NCBI GenBank assembly: GCA_029975215.1
Contig: JARKPO010000005.1
Coordinates: 248,001 to 312,000 of the forward strand
Direction of reading: 5' to 3'
Length of the DNA stretch: 64,000 bases
Origin: Levilinea sp.
GTDB lineage: Bacteria; Chloroflexota; Anaerolineae; Anaerolineales; Anaerolineaceae
A program made the translations under genes and the position numbers. A model generated the notes under the pieces. That model made no database searches and was not told the origin of the DNA. It saw nothing but the letters and a program-made list of their open reading frames with translations. Positions 42,453-50,996 of this stretch are shown piece after piece; position 1 is the first letter of the stretch; every line of letters begins with the position of its first letter.

Positions 42453-43073
42453 ATGCGTGGATTATTCAAAAAGCGGCAAAACATCTTTATCCGGCTGATC
42501 CATGATCAGGCGGCTTTGACGTTGGAAGGTTTGGAAGCATTAAAGGCTTATATGCAAGATCAAAACCCTGAAGCGTCGAAGACTCTGGCTGTGAAAGAAA
42601 AAGAGGCGGACGAGGCCCGGCGGATTTTGATCTATGAGCTGAACAAGACCTTTGTGACCCCCTTTGACCGCGAAGATATCTTCACCCTGTCGCGCACCAT
42701 TGACGATGTGATTGACTACGCCTACAGCACCATCACCGAAATGGAAGTGCTGAAGGTGAAGCCGACGGTCTACATGCAGCGCATCGCCTCTTTGCTGCGA
42801 GACGCCGCCGCGGAACTGCTTTTGGCGGTGGACCGGCTGGAAGAGCACCCCGGGGTGGCTAACGAACACGCTCAGCGTGCCAAAGCTTTGGAAAACCGCG
42901 TGGAGGGTGTGTACCGCGAGGCCCTGGCAGACCTGTTCAGCGGCGGTGAGGATATTAAGCAGGTGATTAAGATGCTCAAGCTGCGCGAGGTGTACCGCCA
43001 CATGAGCAATGCCGCCGACCGAGGGGATGAGGCGGCCAATGCCATCGCCGATATCGTGGTCAAAATCACATAG
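42453..43073 (+). CDS. PhoU-like (DUF47) phosphate transport accessory protein
   Basis: This is a 206-residue all-helical protein. Characteristic DUF47 segments are EKEADEARRILIYELNKTFV followed by PFDREDIFTLSRTIDDVIDY, which give the metal-binding Glu/Asp pattern. DUF47 proteins partner with Pit-type phosphate permeases and may gate them. The ribosome site GGAGGAGAG precedes the ATG. The Pit-type gene begins 9 nt downstream, so both are one operon. Confidence 0.85.
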   Translation: MRGLFKKRQNIFIRLIHDQAALTLEGLEALKAYMQDQNPEASKTLAVKEKEADEARRILIYELNKTFVTPFDREDIFTLSRTIDDVIDYAYSTITEMEVLKVKPTVYMQRIASLLRDAAAELLLAVDRLEEHPGVANEHAQRAKALENRVEGVYREALADLFSGGEDIKQVIKMLKLREVYRHMSNAADRGDEAANAIADIVVKIT

Positions 43074-43082
43074 GGGGCGTGC

Positions 43083-44066
43083 ATGACTGCATTGGTGATT
43101 GTTGTCATTGTCCTGGCGTTGGCCTTTGACTTCTTGAACGGTATCCACGATTCATCCAACGTGGTGGCAACCATGATCTCTTCGCGCGCGTTTTCGCCGC
43201 GGGTGGCCCTGGGCGTTACCGCTGTGGCCGAATTCAGCGGCCCGTTTCTGTTTGGCGTGGCGGTGGCGAAAACGATTGGACATGAGATTGTCGCGGCAGA
43301 AACCATCAGCACCCTGGTTCTGGTGGCGGCGCTGGCCAGCGCGATTGTGTGGAATCTGCTCACCTGGTATCTGGGCTTTCCCAGCAGCTCTTCCCACGCG
43401 CTGATCGGCGGGCTGATTGGCTCGGTGAGCATGGCCGCGGGTTTTCAGGCAATTCAGTTGGCCGGCATTGAGAAGATCCTGCTCACTTTGTTTACCTCAC
43501 CGATCATCGGTTTTGTGGTTGGTTTTGTCATTCTGCGCCTGATCTATCTTCTGTCATGGAATGCAACCCCGCGGGTGAACGCCCTTTTCAAACGCGGACA
43601 GATGGTCACTGGTGTGGCCCTGGCGCTCAGCCACGGCGCCAACGATGCCCAAAAATCCATGGGCATCATCACTTTGGCGCTGGTGACCGGCGGTTTTTTG
43701 AAAGAATTTACCGTACCTCTGTGGGTGATTGTGATGTGTGCGGGGATGATCGCTTTTGGCACAGCGGTGGGCGGTTGGAGCCTGATCCGCACCCTGGGCG
43801 GCAAATTCTTTAAGATCCGGCCGGTGGACGGCTTTGCCTCGCAGTTAGCCTCAGCCTCTGTTATCTTGACCGCCTCGCTCATTGGCGGCCCGGTGAGCAC
43901 CACCCAGGTGGTCAGTTCGGCCATCATGGGGGTGGGGGCGGGAGAACGTGCCAATAAAGTGCGCTGGCATGTGGCGCAAGAAATTGCTGCGGCCTGGGTG
44001 CTCACCATCCCTGCGTCGGCGGCGGTGGGCGCGGGCGTCTATTGGCTGATATCCAGGTTCTTTTAA
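43083..44066 (+). CDS. Pit-type inorganic phosphate permease
   Basis: This is a 327-residue membrane transporter of the PHO4 family. The N-terminal repeat has FDFLNGIHDSSNVVATMISS and the second repeat has ALSHGANDAQKSMGIITLAL, the paired GxxDxxN/GANDxQ signature that binds phosphate. There are about ten membrane segments. It would import phosphate as a metal or proton complex. The preceding DUF47 gene is its usual partner. The length is normal for bacterial members. Confidence 0.88.
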   Translation: MTALVIVVIVLALAFDFLNGIHDSSNVVATMISSRAFSPRVALGVTAVAEFSGPFLFGVAVAKTIGHEIVAAETISTLVLVAALASAIVWNLLTWYLGFPSSSSHALIGGLIGSVSMAAGFQAIQLAGIEKILLTLFTSPIIGFVVGFVILRLIYLLSWNATPRVNALFKRGQMVTGVALALSHGANDAQKSMGIITLALVTGGFLKEFTVPLWVIVMCAGMIAFGTAVGGWSLIRTLGGKFFKIRPVDGFASQLASASVILTASLIGGPVSTTQVVSSAIMGVGAGERANKVRWHVAQEIAAAWVLTIPASAAVGAGVYWLISRFF

Positions 44067-44208
44067 ATCACTGCTGCGAGAAGGTTGTTCTCTTTGGTGA
44101 ACCAGCCGTCGGCTAACGATTTGGTTCTGATTGGCAACTGCACCAAAGATGGGATGGTATCTGTTTCTCCAGAGGAGCAAGGGGTTCCCAAGGCTCTTCT
44201 GGTGATTT

Positions 44209-44248
44209 TAAAGGCAAAAGCCCCAGGGGTTTTTACGCCCTGGGGCTT
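44209..44248 (-). terminator. Terminator of the SWIM-finger gene
   Basis: On the minus strand AAGCCCCAGGG pairs with CCCTGGGGCTT (44218-44228 and 44238-44248) across a 9-nt loop and is followed by TTTTGCCTTT. It lies 21 nt past the stop of the small leftward gene. Confidence 0.65.
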
Positions 44249-44269
44249 GAGAATCCGCGCGGCAAGTGT

Positions 44270-44512
44270 TTAGGCTTCTGGGAGGGGGACGATCATGCCT
44301 TCCAAAATGAATTCAAGGGCCATCGTATGGCTGCAGCGTCCCCGCGATTGAAAGAAGTCGCAATCACATTTCCAAACACCGTTATCATAGTCCACTTTGT
44401 GGGCATTATTCGCCCCATCCATCGTCACCGAGAACGAAGAAAAATGGAAGCGCTCGCGTTCCTGTGAATAGCGTTTTGCTTTTTCAATTTTACCGATCAT
44501 GCCGTAATCCAT
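44270..44512 (-). CDS. Small SWIM-type zinc-finger protein
   Basis: This is an 80-residue protein with WKCDCDFFQSRGRCSHTMAL, the CxCx(n)CxH pattern of SWIM zinc fingers, which bind DNA or proteins. The N-terminal half has alternating strands (FHFSSFSVTMDGANNAHKVD). SWIM domains are usually parts of larger helicases or transposases; stand-alone forms of about this size occur in Chloroflexota, but I cannot name a function. AAAGGAG lies upstream of the ATG. Confidence 0.6.
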   Translation of the reverse strand: MDYGMIGKIEKAKRYSQERERFHFSSFSVTMDGANNAHKVDYDNGVWKCDCDFFQSRGRCSHTMALEFILEGMIVPLPEA

Positions 44513-44554
44513 GGTCGTTACTTTCTCCTTTCGCCGAATGTTGGGTTTTGATAC

Positions 44555-44582
44555 AAAAAGGCACGCGGCTGCCCCGCGCGCC
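44555..44582 (-). terminator. Terminator of the thrC-thrB operon
   Basis: On the minus strand GGCGCGCGG and CCGCGTGCC form a GC-rich stem (44560-44582) followed by TTTTT. It lies about 130 nt past the thrB stop and upstream of the SWIM-finger gene. Confidence 0.6.
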
Positions 44583-44713
44583 TTTCATAGTTTATTCAAT
44601 TTGGAGTTCTGCCAACTCTCGCATAGCGGGTTACGCTCCCATGCTTTTTCTTATCATAGTACATCTAGGGGTGAAAGTCAACCGAAACGGGCCGCGGATT
44701 TCTCTGCCCAGGC

Positions 44714-45643
44714 TCAGGCCTGAACGCGTACGCTGGCCGCCTGGGCAGTGGTGCGCAGCACAAAGCCCTCACATTCCAACCCGGCCTGCTGCAGGGCAGC
44801 ACACATGGCCTGGCTGACGGCTTCGGCCTCCCCGGCGCAGAAAGCGATCAGGCTGGGGCCGGCCCCCGAAAGTCCCGCTGCAGCGGCTCCGGCTTTTACC
44901 GCGGCCTGCAGGGCCGGGGCAGCCCCCGGAATGAGGGGCAGGCGGTAGGGCTGGTGCAGGCGGTCGTCCAGGGCCTCGGCCAGCAGGGCGTAATCCCCGC
45001 GGCGGACGGCTTCAACCACCAGGACGGTGCGCCCCAGGTTGAAGACGGCGTCGGCCAGGGGCACGCTTTTGGGCAGGGCGGCGCGCGCCTGCTGGGTGGG
45101 CAGATGATAGGACGGCACGGCCAGGGCTACCTGCAGGCGGGGGCTGGGCACTTTACGCACGATGTAACCGCCCGCGCGCGCGGAGGTGACGATGACCAGC
45201 CCGCCCCACAGGGCAGCGGCGGCGTTATCGGGGTGGCCTTCCATCTCCGCTGCCAGGGTCAGGAGGGTATCTTTGGGGTAGGGTTGGGGTAGGCAGGCGT
45301 TAGCGCCCAGCAGACCCGCCAGCACAGCCGAGGCGCTGGAACCCAGCCCCGACCCCAGGGGCAGGCGGTTAGTGCATTCGATTCGGACGCCGGGCGCGGG
45401 CACACCGGCATATTCAAACAGGCGCAGGAAGGCGCGAGCCGTCAGGTTGCGGCGGTCCTGCGGCAAATACGTGCTGCCCCGCCCGTGAATGTGCACCTGC
45501 ACACTGCCCGCGGGCGCGCTTTCTTCCGGGCGAAACGTGACCCGGTTCCACAGGTCTAATGTCAGGGCCAGGCAGTCAAACCCCGGCCCCAAATTGGCAG
45601 TGGTGGCGGGTACGCGCACGGTGATGCGCTGGGGCAGGCTCAT
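44714..45643 (-). CDS. thrB: Homoserine kinase
   Basis: This is a 309-residue GHMP kinase. The N-terminal segment VRVPATTANLGPGFDCLALT and the ATP-binding Gly/Ser loop NRLPLGSGLGSSASAVLAGL are those of ThrB, and a C-terminal GHMP segment GLSGAGPSLIAFC is present. It phosphorylates homoserine for threonine synthesis. The ATG at 45641-45643 overlaps the thrC stop (ATGA), so the two successive enzymes of the pathway are co-translated. Confidence 0.92.
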   Translation of the reverse strand: MSLPQRITVRVPATTANLGPGFDCLALTLDLWNRVTFRPEESAPAGSVQVHIHGRGSTYLPQDRRNLTARAFLRLFEYAGVPAPGVRIECTNRLPLGSGLGSSASAVLAGLLGANACLPQPYPKDTLLTLAAEMEGHPDNAAAALWGGLVIVTSARAGGYIVRKVPSPRLQVALAVPSYHLPTQQARAALPKSVPLADAVFNLGRTVLVVEAVRRGDYALLAEALDDRLHQPYRLPLIPGAAPALQAAVKAGAAAAGLSGAGPSLIAFCAGEAEAVSQAMCAALQQAGLECEGFVLRTTAQAASVRVQA

Positions 45644-46698
45644 TTTTCCTCCAGGATGGCATCTTCCAGGGCGCGCAGCTCCACCGGCAGCAGACGCGGT
45701 GGGGGCATTTGGCGGGCGATGATGTCGGGGTCTTTCATGCCGTGGCCGGTACACACCGCCACGATGCGCTGACCCTGCGGCTGCATCCGCCCGGCGCGGA
45801 TTTCGGCGAACATGCCCGCGATCCCCGCAGCCGAGGCTGGTTCCACCCACACTCCGCTGGCTGCCAGCCGCCTTTGGGCGAAGAGAATTTCATCGTCGCT
45901 GACCGCCAGAATGCGCCCGCGGGATTCTTCGGCGGCCTGCAGGGCCTGTTCACCCCGCGCGGGGCGGCCAATGCGGATGGCGGTGGCGATGGTTTCGGGG
46001 TGATCCACGGGGTGGCCCAACACCAGCGGTGCTGAACCGGCGGCCTGCACCCCCAAAATGCGCGGCAAGCCGCTTTGCTGGGCGGCGTGGTGTTGGGTGA
46101 AGCCCATCCAGTAAGCCGAGATGTTGCCCGCGTTGCCCACCGGCAGGCACAGCCAGTCCGGGGCTGCCCCCAGGGTTTCGATGATCTCAAACGCGGCCGT
46201 CTTTTGGCCTTCCAGGCGGTAAGGGTTGAGGGAATTGACCAGAGCCACGGGGTGGCGGCGGCTGATTTCCACTACCAGGGATAGGGCGTCATCGAACGAG
46301 CCGGAAATTTGAATGACCTCGGCTCCGTAGGCCGTGGCCCCTGCCAGCTTGCCCGCGGCCACTTTGCCTTCGGGGATAATGACAATGGCGCGCATGCCGG
46401 CCCGCGAGGCATAGGCGGCGGCGGAGGCAGCCGTGTTTCCGGTGGAGGCGCAGATCACCGCGCGCGCCCCGCGCCCGGCGGCTTCGCTGATGGCCACGGT
46501 CATGCCGCGGTCTTTAAATGAGCCGGTGGGGTTCAGCCCCTCAAACTTAATGAACAGCTCAAACCCACCGCCCATTTCCTCGGCCAGGCGCGGCACGGGG
46601 ATGAGGGGGGTGTTGCCTTCCAGCAGGGTGATGTCTGCGGTGTGCGCGGGGATGTCCATCCAGGCACGGTAGCGGGCCAGTACACCAGCGTAAGACAT
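45640..46698 (-). CDS. thrC: Threonine synthase
   Basis: This is a 352-residue PLP enzyme. The cofactor lysine lies in NPTGSFKDRG, the substrate loop in ASTGNTAASAAAYA, and the phosphate-binding loop in LPVGNAGN. It converts phosphohomoserine to threonine. The length matches the short class of ThrC. AAGGAG lies upstream of the ATG. It is the first gene of the thrC-thrB pair and is divergent from the envelope-acylation operon. Confidence 0.92.
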   Translation of the reverse strand: MSYAGVLARYRAWMDIPAHTADITLLEGNTPLIPVPRLAEEMGGGFELFIKFEGLNPTGSFKDRGMTVAISEAAGRGARAVICASTGNTAASAAAYASRAGMRAIVIIPEGKVAAGKLAGATAYGAEVIQISGSFDDALSLVVEISRRHPVALVNSLNPYRLEGQKTAAFEIIETLGAAPDWLCLPVGNAGNISAYWMGFTQHHAAQQSGLPRILGVQAAGSAPLVLGHPVDHPETIATAIRIGRPARGEQALQAAEESRGRILAVSDDEILFAQRRLAASGVWVEPASAAGIAGMFAEIRAGRMQPQGQRIVAVCTGHGMKDPDIIARQMPPPRLLPVELRALEDAILEEK

Positions 46699-46800
46699 GG
46701 GGCGGCTCCTTGGAATAGTTTCTTTGCCCTGATTCTACTGTGAAGGTACGATTTCTGGGTAAAAACAGATAAAGGTTCTTGGGCAGGGCGCGGTTGGTTT

Positions 46801-46829
46801 TTGGCGCGCTCGGCGGGGGATGGTATAAT
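46801..46829 (+). promoter_or_regulatory. Promoter of the envelope-acylation operon
   Basis: TTGGCG (46801-46806), a 17-nt spacer, and TATAAT (46824-46829) with an extended TGG in front of it. The ribosome site AAGGAG starts 22 nt downstream. Confidence 0.65.
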
Positions 46830-46864
46830 CTCACCAGTTTGAACTGACCTAAGGAGACTTGAGC

Positions 46865-47260
46865 ATGTCTGCACACACCTGGAAAAGCATGATCGCGCTG
46901 TTGGCGCTGGTGTTCCTTCTTACGGCTTGCGGCGGCGCAAAATCCGACGCGGCGGCCCAGACGGTGGAAAATTACCTGACCGCCCTGGTGGCGCAGGACG
47001 CGGATCAACTGTCCACGTCCTCCTGCCAGGCCTGGGAAGAAAACGCTTTATTGGATATGGACGCGTTTATTGGCGTGACCGCCAGCCTGGATCAGATGGC
47101 CTGCAAGGTGTCTGGCACGGACGGCGACACCACCCTGGTGACCTGCGAAGGCAAGATCCTGGCCACGTATAACAACGAACAGCAGGAACTCGATCTGGCG
47201 GGACAGACCTATCAGGTGGTGCAGGAAGGCGGCGAGTGGCGGGTATGCGGTTACCGGTAG
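46865..47260 (+). CDS. Small lipoprotein with NTF2-like layout
   Basis: This is a 131-residue protein with a lipoprotein signal (MIALLALVFLLTAC). Then comes a domain of about 105 residues with the helix-helix-strand pattern of small NTF2-like or DUF4878 proteins (AAQTVENYLTALVAQDADQL). Three Cys remain in the mature part. The function is unknown. AAGGAG lies 8 nt before the ATG. It is the first gene after the promoter, and its 3' end overlaps the microprotein gene by 16 nt. Confidence 0.65.
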   Translation: MSAHTWKSMIALLALVFLLTACGGAKSDAAAQTVENYLTALVAQDADQLSTSSCQAWEENALLDMDAFIGVTASLDQMACKVSGTDGDTTLVTCEGKILATYNNEQQELDLAGQTYQVVQEGGEWRVCGYR

Positions 47261-47382
47261 GCGGACTGCGGCGCGTTTTTTCGCGCGAAAACCTTTGGGC
47301 GGTGGCGCTGTGTTTGATCGTTTTGGCGGTGATCCTGTTGACCGCCGACAGCGCGCCTTTGTGGATTTATCAGGGTTTCTGA
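47245..47382 (+). CDS. DltX-like membrane microprotein
   Basis: This is a 45-residue protein. A basic N-terminus (MRLPVGGLRRVFSREN) is followed by one membrane helix (WAVALCLIVLAVILLTA) and the exact C-terminus SAPLWIYQGF. In Gram-positive dlt operons the microprotein DltX, also one helix, ends in a similar motif (Phe-Ile-Tyr-Asn-Glu-Phe) whose Tyr carries the acyl group between the MBOAT enzyme DltB and the final acceptor. Here the motif ends Trp-Ile-Tyr-Gln-Gly-Phe and the MBOAT gene starts 4 nt later. The homology is by motif and position and has not been tested. GGCGAG lies upstream of the ATG. Confidence 0.6.
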   Translation: MRLPVGGLRRVFSRENLWAVALCLIVLAVILLTADSAPLWIYQGF

Positions 47383-47386
47383 TCTC

Positions 47387-48826
47387 GTGTCGCTGACGCA
47401 GCTGCTGATCTTTTTGGGGATCGCGCTGGGGTTTCGCCTGGCGCTTTCTTTGCGTCCTGCGGCCGAAGGCGGACGCGGCTGGTTTTTGCTGACGGTCAGC
47501 GCGCTGGCTGTCTTTTGGCTGCAGCCGGCCATGCCCATTCGCAATCTGGATTTCTGGCTGCCCCTGGCCACTTTGGCCCTGGCTGTGTGGGGTTGGGTTT
47601 TCACCACCCCGCGCGAGGCCCGCGGCGGGCGTGAGAATTACACCGCCCTGGGGGTGCTGGCCGGGGTGGTTTTGGCGGTGGCGCTGACGCGCTTTATCAG
47701 CCTGGAGGGAGTCATCACCCCCAGCCGCCCACCTCAACTGGGCCTGGTGGCGGCGGGGCTGGTGATCCTGGCGGGGGTCAGCGCGGTGTGGCTGCGTTTT
47801 TCCATCCCGCAGTCCCGCTGGCTCAGTGCGGGCATGGCGGCCTTGCTGCTGCTGTTTTTGGTTATCAAAGTGCCGGTGCTGGCCGAAGGCGTCAGCGCGG
47901 GCCTGCGCACCCTGGTGGGCCAGTCCGCGGCGCGGGCGGCGGCCAGTGATTTGCGCTGGCTGGGTTTCAGCTACATTGCCTTTCGCCTCATCCACACCCT
48001 GCGCGACCGCCAGACGGGCCGTTTGCCGCTGGTGAATTTGCGCGAGTACGTGGTGTATGCCCTGTTCTTCCCCGCCCTCACCGCTGGGCCGATTGACCGG
48101 CTGGAGCGGTTCATCAAAGACCTGCGCCGGCCGCTGGAAAGCCTCTCGGTGGATTTAATGGCGGCGGGGCCGCGGCTGGCGATGGGCCTGCTGAAGAAGT
48201 TTGTGCTGGCCGATTCGCTGGCCATGGCGGCCCTTGGACCGCAAAACGCGGTGCAACTGCGGTCCACCGGCTGGGCCTGGGTGGCCCTGTATGCCTACAG
48301 CCTGCAGATCTATCTGGATTTCAGCGGCTACACCGATCTGGCCATCGGCCTGGGGCGCTTGTTTGGCATTCAGCTTCCGGAGAACTTCAACGCGCCCTAT
48401 CTGAAGCCCAATTTGACCCAGTTCTGGAACAACTGGCACATGACCCTCACCCAGTGGTTTCGGGCCTACTTTTTTAACCCGCTCACCCGCTCCCTACGTT
48501 CGGCCAAGCCGCCCCTGGCCATCCCCTGGGTGATTTTGATCACCCAACTGAGCACCATGGTGCTGATTGGCCTGTGGCATGGGGTGACCTGGAATTTTGT
48601 GCTGTGGGGGGCGTGGCATGGGCTGGGCCTCTTTGTGCAGAACCGCTATTCCGATTGGGCCAGGCCGCTGGCAGCCCGCCTGGAAGAGCACCCGCGGCTG
48701 AAGGCCCTGGCGCAGGGGGGCGGGGTGCTGTTGACTTTTCACTTTGTCAGTCTGGGCTGGGTGTGGTTTGCCCTGCCCACCGCGGCGGATGCGCTGCGGG
48801 TGTTCCGCGTTTTGCTGGGTCTGTAG
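47387..48826 (+). CDS. MBOAT-family O-acyltransferase (DltB/AlgI-like)
   Basis: This is a 479-residue protein with about ten to twelve membrane segments. Family blocks are IYLDFSGYTDLAIGLGRLFG, then FWNNWHMTLTQWFRAYFFNP and LIGLWHGVTWNFVLWGAWHG, whose His is the conserved catalytic residue. MBOAT enzymes of this branch pass acyl groups across the membrane onto envelope polymers. The start is a GTG at 47387. The next genes encode exported SGNH-type proteins, the usual partners that finish the transfer. Confidence 0.85.
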   Translation: MSLTQLLIFLGIALGFRLALSLRPAAEGGRGWFLLTVSALAVFWLQPAMPIRNLDFWLPLATLALAVWGWVFTTPREARGGRENYTALGVLAGVVLAVALTRFISLEGVITPSRPPQLGLVAAGLVILAGVSAVWLRFSIPQSRWLSAGMAALLLLFLVIKVPVLAEGVSAGLRTLVGQSAARAAASDLRWLGFSYIAFRLIHTLRDRQTGRLPLVNLREYVVYALFFPALTAGPIDRLERFIKDLRRPLESLSVDLMAAGPRLAMGLLKKFVLADSLAMAALGPQNAVQLRSTGWAWVALYAYSLQIYLDFSGYTDLAIGLGRLFGIQLPENFNAPYLKPNLTQFWNNWHMTLTQWFRAYFFNPLTRSLRSAKPPLAIPWVILITQLSTMVLIGLWHGVTWNFVLWGAWHGLGLFVQNRYSDWARPLAARLEEHPRLKALAQGGGVLLTFHFVSLGWVWFALPTAADALRVFRVLLGL

Positions 48827-48893
48827 GCAGGGTGCGGAACATGGATCGAGTACACGAGTACAATCGAAGCGAAACGCTTATCAGGTACGTCCT

Positions 48894-49883
48894 ATGATTA
48901 TACTTCTATCACGCATTCGATGGGGAATTGGCGCGGCGGGGCTGGGGCTGCTGTTAAGTTTGGCCGCCTGCGCCGCTGCGCCCTCACAGGCGGCGGGTGT
49001 GCCCACGCAGACGGCCCCTGCGGCGGCGGATACTCCCACTCCCGCGCCAACCGAAACCGCGGCGGCCCCGGCGCAGCCCACGGCCGCGCCGACCCAACCC
49101 AGCCCCACTCCGCCTCCGGCGCCCACCCCCACCGCCGACACCCGCCCTGACCCCGCTCGCTGGAGCGAATGGCCGGTGATCCCCACCCTCAGCGCCACGG
49201 CGCGCCAGATTTACGCATATGGGCAGGCCCACGGCATGAACGCGCAGCGCTTTTCTTCGGTGGGCGACTGCCAGAGCGAGCCGAACGTCTTCATGGGCAT
49301 CTACGCCACCGACCGTTATTGGCTGGGCGATCAGTACCAATACTTGCAGGAGACCATTGATTATTTCGGGGACGCTTTCGACCATCAATCCGCCGCGGTT
49401 CGGGATGGGCTGAGCGCGCCTACGGCCCTTTCGCCTATGTGGGCAGATAAGACCCTGTGCCAATCGGATGAAAGCCCGGTGGCCTGTGAACTGCGCCTGT
49501 ACCAACCGGCCTTCGTCTTTATCAACCTGGGCACCAACTGGAAGGCGGGGGCTTCGGCGGCGCGCTACGAGCAGTATTTGCGCCAGATTGTGGATCAGGT
49601 GATCCGCGCCGGGGCGGTTCCGATTCTGTCCACCAAAGCCGACAACGTGGAGGGCGACCACAGCCTCAACCGCGCCACGGCTCAGGTGGCCCATGACTAC
49701 GATGTGCCGCTGTGGAATTTTTGGTTGGCGGCGCAAAGCCTGGAAAACGGCGGCCTGGACCCTGAGCGGGACAATATCTACCTCAGCTTCCCTGACGGCT
49801 GGGACCGGCGCAATTTCACTGCGCTGCAAAGCCTGGACGCTATTCGTCGCGCTCTGTTTAACCTGCCGCAGCCCGCACCCTGA
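48894..49883 (+). CDS. SGNH/GDSL-like exported lipoprotein (copy 1)
   Basis: This is a 330-residue protein from the ATG at 48894. A lipoprotein signal (LGLLLSLAAC) is followed by a Pro/Thr/Ala linker of about 60 residues and a globular domain of about 230 residues. That domain contains SSVGDCQSEPNVFMG, INLGTNW and ILSTKADNVEGDHSLNRATA, which resemble the blocks of an SGNH hydrolase, but the first block has Asp-Cys rather than Asp-Ser. The catalytic type is thus uncertain. It shares most of its domain with the gene at 50993. Confidence 0.65.
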   Translation: MIILLSRIRWGIGAAGLGLLLSLAACAAAPSQAAGVPTQTAPAAADTPTPAPTETAAAPAQPTAAPTQPSPTPPPAPTPTADTRPDPARWSEWPVIPTLSATARQIYAYGQAHGMNAQRFSSVGDCQSEPNVFMGIYATDRYWLGDQYQYLQETIDYFGDAFDHQSAAVRDGLSAPTALSPMWADKTLCQSDESPVACELRLYQPAFVFINLGTNWKAGASAARYEQYLRQIVDQVIRAGAVPILSTKADNVEGDHSLNRATAQVAHDYDVPLWNFWLAAQSLENGGLDPERDNIYLSFPDGWDRRNFTALQSLDAIRRALFNLPQPAP

Positions 49884-49889
49884 GCCGTG

Positions 49890-50996
49890 ATGACCGAAAA
49901 CGCCCGCTTTCTCCGCAACGTCCTCTGGAAAGCCGCGCTCCTGTTCGCGGCATTGAACCTGCTCTTTGCCGCCTGGGGGGATGGGCAGGCTGCCCTGGGG
50001 CGGCTTTCGCTCTACAACCGCCTGATTCCGGGGCGCGAACGCTTCCCCTTTGGCGAAAACCCTCAGCGCGCCTACAACCTCAGCCTGTACAACCTGGAGG
50101 CCATGTTCGCCGCCCACCAGGTGAGCGCACCCGCCTCAACGGGTGAAGTGCGCGTTTTCCTGGTGGGGGATTCCTCTGTATGGGGCACGCTGCTGACCCC
50201 TGCGCAGACCCTGGCGGGGCAACTGAACGCTCTGAAGCTGCAAAGCTGCGACGGCCGCCCGCTGCGCTTTTATAACCTGGGCTATCCCACCCTGTCGCTG
50301 ACCAAAGATGTGATGATCTTAGACCGCGCCCGGGTGTTGGGAGCGGAACGGGTTGTGTGGCTGGTGACTCTGGAATCCCTGGTGCGCGAAAAGCAGATGG
50401 ACTCGCCCATTGTGGCCAACAACCCTGCGGCGGTGCGCGGGCTGGCCGAGCGTTATGGGCTGGATTGGGGCGTGCCGCAGCCTACGTCTCCTGGCTTCTG
50501 GCAGCATACCCTGGTGGGGCAGCGCCGCGCCCTGGCAGATTTATTCCGCCTGCAGATGTATGGGGTGCTGTGGGCGGCCACCGGCGTGGATCAGGAATAC
50601 CCCGCCGAATACCCACCTGCGCAGCGCGACCTGGACGCTGACCCCAGCTATCACGGCTGGGAAGACGCCTTCCCGCCGGAGGCCTTGGCCTGGGATGTGT
50701 TGGATGCTGGTCTGCGCGCGGCGGCCCCGGCCGAGGTGCTGCTGGTGAACGAACCGATGCTGATCAGCAGCGGCCAAAACGCCGACATCCGTTACAACTT
50801 TTTCTATCCGCGCTGGGCGTATGACGATTACCGCCAGGCGCTGAGCGAGCGCGCCGCGCAGCAGGGCTGGCGCTGGCTGGATGCCTGGGATCTGGTTCCG
50901 GAGTCGGAATTTACCAACAGTGCCATTCATTTGACCCCCGCGGGCGAAGCCCGGCTGGCGCAGGCCGTGGCGGCTGAATTGAGCGTGTGCCCATGA
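49890..50996 (+). CDS. DltD/AlgX-like SGNH hydrolase
   Basis: This is a 368-residue protein with an N-terminal membrane anchor (about residues 10-28). The nucleophile block VFLVGDSSVWGTLL, a middle block (NLGYPTLSLTKD) and the C-terminal S-x-IHLTPAG block with its His form a full SGNH triad. Such proteins (DltD, AlgX/AlgJ, PatB-type) act outside the membrane with an MBOAT enzyme to place acyl groups on a polymer. An ATGA overlap (50993-50996) couples it to the next gene. A GTG one codon earlier is also possible. Confidence 0.75.
   Translation: MTENARFLRNVLWKAALLFAALNLLFAAWGDGQAALGRLSLYNRLIPGRERFPFGENPQRAYNLSLYNLEAMFAAHQVSAPASTGEVRVFLVGDSSVWGTLLTPAQTLAGQLNALKLQSCDGRPLRFYNLGYPTLSLTKDVMILDRARVLGAERVVWLVTLESLVREKQMDSPIVANNPAAVRGLAERYGLDWGVPQPTSPGFWQHTLVGQRRALADLFRLQMYGVLWAATGVDQEYPAEYPPAQRDLDADPSYHGWEDAFPPEALAWDVLDAGLRAAAPAEVLLVNEPMLISSGQNADIRYNFFYPRWAYDDYRQALSERAAQQGWRWLDAWDLVPESEFTNSAIHLTPAGEARLAQAVAAELSVCP

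Noticed and set aside
47048-47995. 315-codon frame on the minus strand
   Set aside because: It covers the lipoprotein, microprotein and MBOAT genes in antisense and reads as low-complexity Gln/Arg sequence.
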